Shown: positions 61,600 to 64,000 of the stretch, piece after piece | Position numbering within the stretch: the stretch's first letter is position 1 | How the letters are laid out: every line of letters begins with the position of its first letter | DNA from: Dromaius novaehollandiae | Taxonomy: Eukaryota > Chordata > Aves > Casuariiformes > Dromaiidae | Assembly: GCF_036370855.1 (NCBI RefSeq) | Contig: NC_088099.1 | Location: 26,007,501-26,071,500 of the forward strand | Reading direction: 5' to 3' | Length of the DNA: 64,000 bases | The notes under the pieces: generated by a model | Databases searched by the model: none | Seen by the model: the letters and a program-made list of their open reading frames with translations, nothing else | What the model was told of the DNA's origin: nothing | Position numbers and translations under genes: made by a program

Positions 61600-62125
61600 A
61601 ATAAAAAGACATTTTTTTCATGTACCTCAGGAACAGGAGTTTTTCCAGAGAGTCTGTTGGGCCACTCGATGGTCATGATACAGAAGGAAAAGACCACTTC
61701 AGAGAAGTTAAGTGAATTATATGCATCAGTATTCACCATGGAAGAAACTAGGGACATTCCTACTTGGGAACATTTCTTTATGAGGGACTCGGTAGAGTAT
61801 GTCTCTGAAACTGAAATGACTACAGAAGATACAGAACAGATTGACAACTGAACAGTAAAAAAATTGCCAAGACTACGTGTTATTCGGGCAGGAGTTCTAG
61901 GACAATTCAAAAATGTAATAGACGAATTATTAATAGGGACGTTTAACTTCTTGCATGAAGCTGCCTGAGTAACTAAGGATTGGAGAGTGGCAAATGCAGC
62001 ATCAGTTTTTAAAAATGGTTCCAGGGAAGATCTGAGGAACTACAGGCCCATACAACCGACATCTGTATGGGGAACATCAGTAGTATGTTTATTAAGAACA
62101 GAAGTGATACACATCTGGATCTACT
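61600..62125 (+). mobile_element. CR1-type LINE remnant, ORF2 around start of RT
   Basis: Ordered matches to sauropsid CR1 ORF2: 'gggccactcgatggtcatga' (about 61659), 'gagaagttaagtgaattata' (about 61701; consensus 'gagaaattgaatgaattctt'), 'gcatcagtattcaccatgga' (the ASVFT motif), 'cagaacagattgacaactga', 'gttattcgggcaggagttct' (the HPRVL region), then 'attggagagtggcaaatgc' (the DWR-AN motif, about 61979) and 'aactacaggcccatacaacc' (the NYRPI/V motif, about 62038). This is the linker after the endonuclease and the first reverse transcriptase motifs. The 64-codon plus frame at 61657-61851 is part of it, not a gene; stops (for example the TGA after 61846) and indels break the frame. Confidence 0.92.
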
Positions 62126-62849
62126 CCATTAGTTTGTCCAGGTAAATACTGCTTTATGAATTCAGAGTTCTTTGAAACTCTGACCTAACACAGGTAATAG
62201 TTTCTGAGGCTCACATACAGAAGAATAATACATGCCTTACATTAAGCACAGCACGAATCCCATTGGTTGCAATTGTGTTTGACTTAATGGAACTCATCAA
62301 GTTACTGCCCAAGGATTTGGGTGGCGAGGGGCCACAATTGCTGTATGTTTCCATTTCTTGCATTGCTTAGAAAACTTACATACATACACATCGGGTTCTA
62401 ACTGATGTCTTTCCAGCCTCTCATATCCTCATTTTCATGGGGGGATACTTTGCTTTTGAATGAAATAAATTACTCATGGAGGAAGGTACCACTCACCACA
62501 GCTGAGTGTGTTAACACAGAATACATAGTAAAGTTATGAATAATTGTCAGCTAAGGAGGACTTCTTAATGGCGAGGAGCATGCCTTCTTCCTTCATACTA
62601 AAAATTCTCAGAAATAAATCCTATGCCACCTGAAAGAAAAATATTGCAAGCAATTTTTCTTTTGAGTGTTTTTAACAAAGAGATAGTAAAACTTAGTCAT
62701 TGATAAATTCACAGCAAACAATGGGAAGTAGTATCAAAAACAAGTTCCAGAAAGCATATGATCAACTTATCTTGTATACAAACATGATTCCAAATTCCTG
62801 CATTCTGGCAAAAATGTAGTCAATAAAAGAACGCCTTTATTAAATTATC
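62126..62849. other. Unannotated DNA between two CR1 pieces
   Basis: No gene. 'gacttaatggaactcatcaa' (62280-62299) followed by 'ccaaggatttggg' resembles the fossil 'gacttcaatgggactactca...tgcaggatcggg' motif. The rest does not match CR1, so if the flanking pieces are one insertion this interval replaces its middle. Confidence 0.45.
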
Positions 62850-63195
62850 AGCTGTAAAGTTTCTAGCAAAAGAAAGCAGTTACTATACAACATAGACTTA
62901 AATTGTGAAACTCATTCCCAGAGAATGTTACAGAAACCAAAAGTATGAATGTGCTTAAAAAATAATTGCAAAAATTAATAGAAGAAATATCCATTAAGGG
63001 CTATTAAACTCAAATCCTTGGATATAACTTCCAGCTCTTGTAGTCCATAATTCATAAATTGCCAGGAACTAGAAATACATACCAACGACAGCATTGTAGT
63101 AGGATTTTCTTATAAGCATCTTGTAGTGAGGCATGTCAAAGACAAAATACGGATCTTTATGCTCTCCTGCTCTGACCCCATATGACAATTACACT
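62850..63195 (+). mobile_element. CR1-type LINE, 3' end
   Basis: Ordered matches to a CR1 3' region: 'gtgaaactcattcccagaga' (62906-62925; consensus 'gtggaactccttgccagagg'), 'atgttacagaaaccaaaagt', 'aaatatccattaagggctat' (62984-63003; consensus 'ataggtccatcaatggctat'), 'ttgccaggaactagaaatac' (63058-63077) and finally 'ctctgaccccatatgacaat' (63171-63190; consensus 'gtctgacccagtatggccgt'). The terminal short repeats are not recognisable. Same strand as the 61.6 kb piece; may be the other end of the same insertion. Confidence 0.85.
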
Positions 63196-64000
63196 TCCAC
63201 CACTAATCAGAAGAAATAGTAGCCAAAATTTATTTTAAGTGTAAACAGAGTTGTTCCAAACTGTTTTTCTTAGTTGGCCATCTACACTTTAAAAAAAGAA
63301 AAATTAATACCTTTTAACAGTTTCTTGAATGATCTTTTAAAGACAAGTTGCATCATATATAAGTAGTTACAACCCTCTAGCAGAGTGATCCTCCATTTGC
63401 AGTTAATACTAATATAGTAACAAAAAATAAAGGGGTTTAGTGCTTCCCACTCCCCAAGCACAGCCCTTCCACTGCACTCCTACTGTAAGTGCTTTTGGAG
63501 AGCAATTGTGATCTGAAGAAATGTTTCACTCTTGAAAGAACTCTTTTTATTCTCAGTGGAACACGCTTGAATTTTACAGATCTCCACCAAAAAAAAAGTT
63601 TTTTGTTAATAGTTGGTGAAAGAAGCCTAAGGAAAATGTGTACCTAATCCTATTAGCTGACTTAATATAGAATTATTAAAAGCCTTGATGCACAGGATTT
63701 AACACAATCTTTCTAGCAGGGTGTGATGTAATCTATTTTTGTTCCTCAGCTAGCAGATGGCTTACCTTTAAGTAATTTCCAATATGTTAGGAGATCAAAA
63801 GCCATCCTTACGCCACCGAGGCAGTAATCGTTTCTCTCTGCTGGGGGTTGCTGGGTACTGCGGTGGGGATATGCAAAGGCTGCTGGCATTTCCAAACATT
63901 GAAGGCCGACATTTCTTCAGACTTTGAAGTTAATAATCCTTCAGAAGTTAAAAAACTGAGAGATTTTCAAAACCCTTTTAATGTTCTATATGCCATGTGC
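63196..64000. other. Unannotated DNA
   Basis: No gene or recognised repeat to the window end. A short A run lies at about 63588-63597. Confidence 0.5.

Noticed and set aside
61657-61851. 64-codon plus ORF with ASVFT motif
   Set aside because: Not an independent gene; it is a fragment of a CR1 LINE ORF2.
1-64000. CRISPR arrays, operons, phage or bacterial mobile elements
   Set aside because: No regularly spaced repeats, no dense coding and no ribosome-binding-site organisation; the window is clearly vertebrate-type DNA.

Overview
The window looks like a gene-poor stretch of a sauropsid nuclear genome, most probably a bird. It is AT-rich, has no operon-like gene packing, no long open reading frame (the longest is under 200 codons and lies in a CpG-rich island) and no recognisable complete gene. 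The interspersed repeats that can be recognised are old, heavily mutated CR1-type LINE copies of the kind found in birds, turtles and crocodilians, plus short fossil motifs recurrent in sauropsid genomes. There is no L1, Alu or young SINE. Low repeat density favours a bird, but a crocodilian or turtle is not excluded. Family assignments rest on remembered consensus sequences, not on a search.

Layout. 0-6 kb: a CR1 3' end (about 590-725), a small CpG-rich patch with an octamer motif and an exon-like segment ending in a stop (1990-2281), and an antisense CR1 3' end (about 4325-4410). 6.06-6.65 kb: a clear CpG island standing alone in AT-rich DNA. 6.6-38 kb: mostly unannotatable DNA with a CR1 3' fragment (8.58-8.88 kb), an ATTGG microsatellite (10.83 kb), several inverted repeats (11.25, 14.40, 23.13, 36.49 kb), a GC-rich block (20.7-21.5 kb) and a possible tRNA-derived SINE (37.44 kb). 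38.8-58.8 kb: four short plus-strand segments with good splice acceptors and donors that could be exons of one undescribed, probably noncoding, transcript; one minus-strand segment (56.24-56.42 kb) that could be a coding exon of a membrane protein; a second CpG patch (45.27-45.44 kb); and the longest LINE remnant (45.94-46.85 kb, reverse transcriptase region). 60.3-63.2 kb: fossil motifs, a tRNA-SINE-like fragment and two plus-strand CR1 pieces.

No gene can be named with confidence and no set of genes working together is visible. The best reading is an intergenic region or a large intron with possible regulatory islands and unverified exons. No convincing new biological system was found; the most useful leads are the 6.1 kb CpG island and the exon-like segments.
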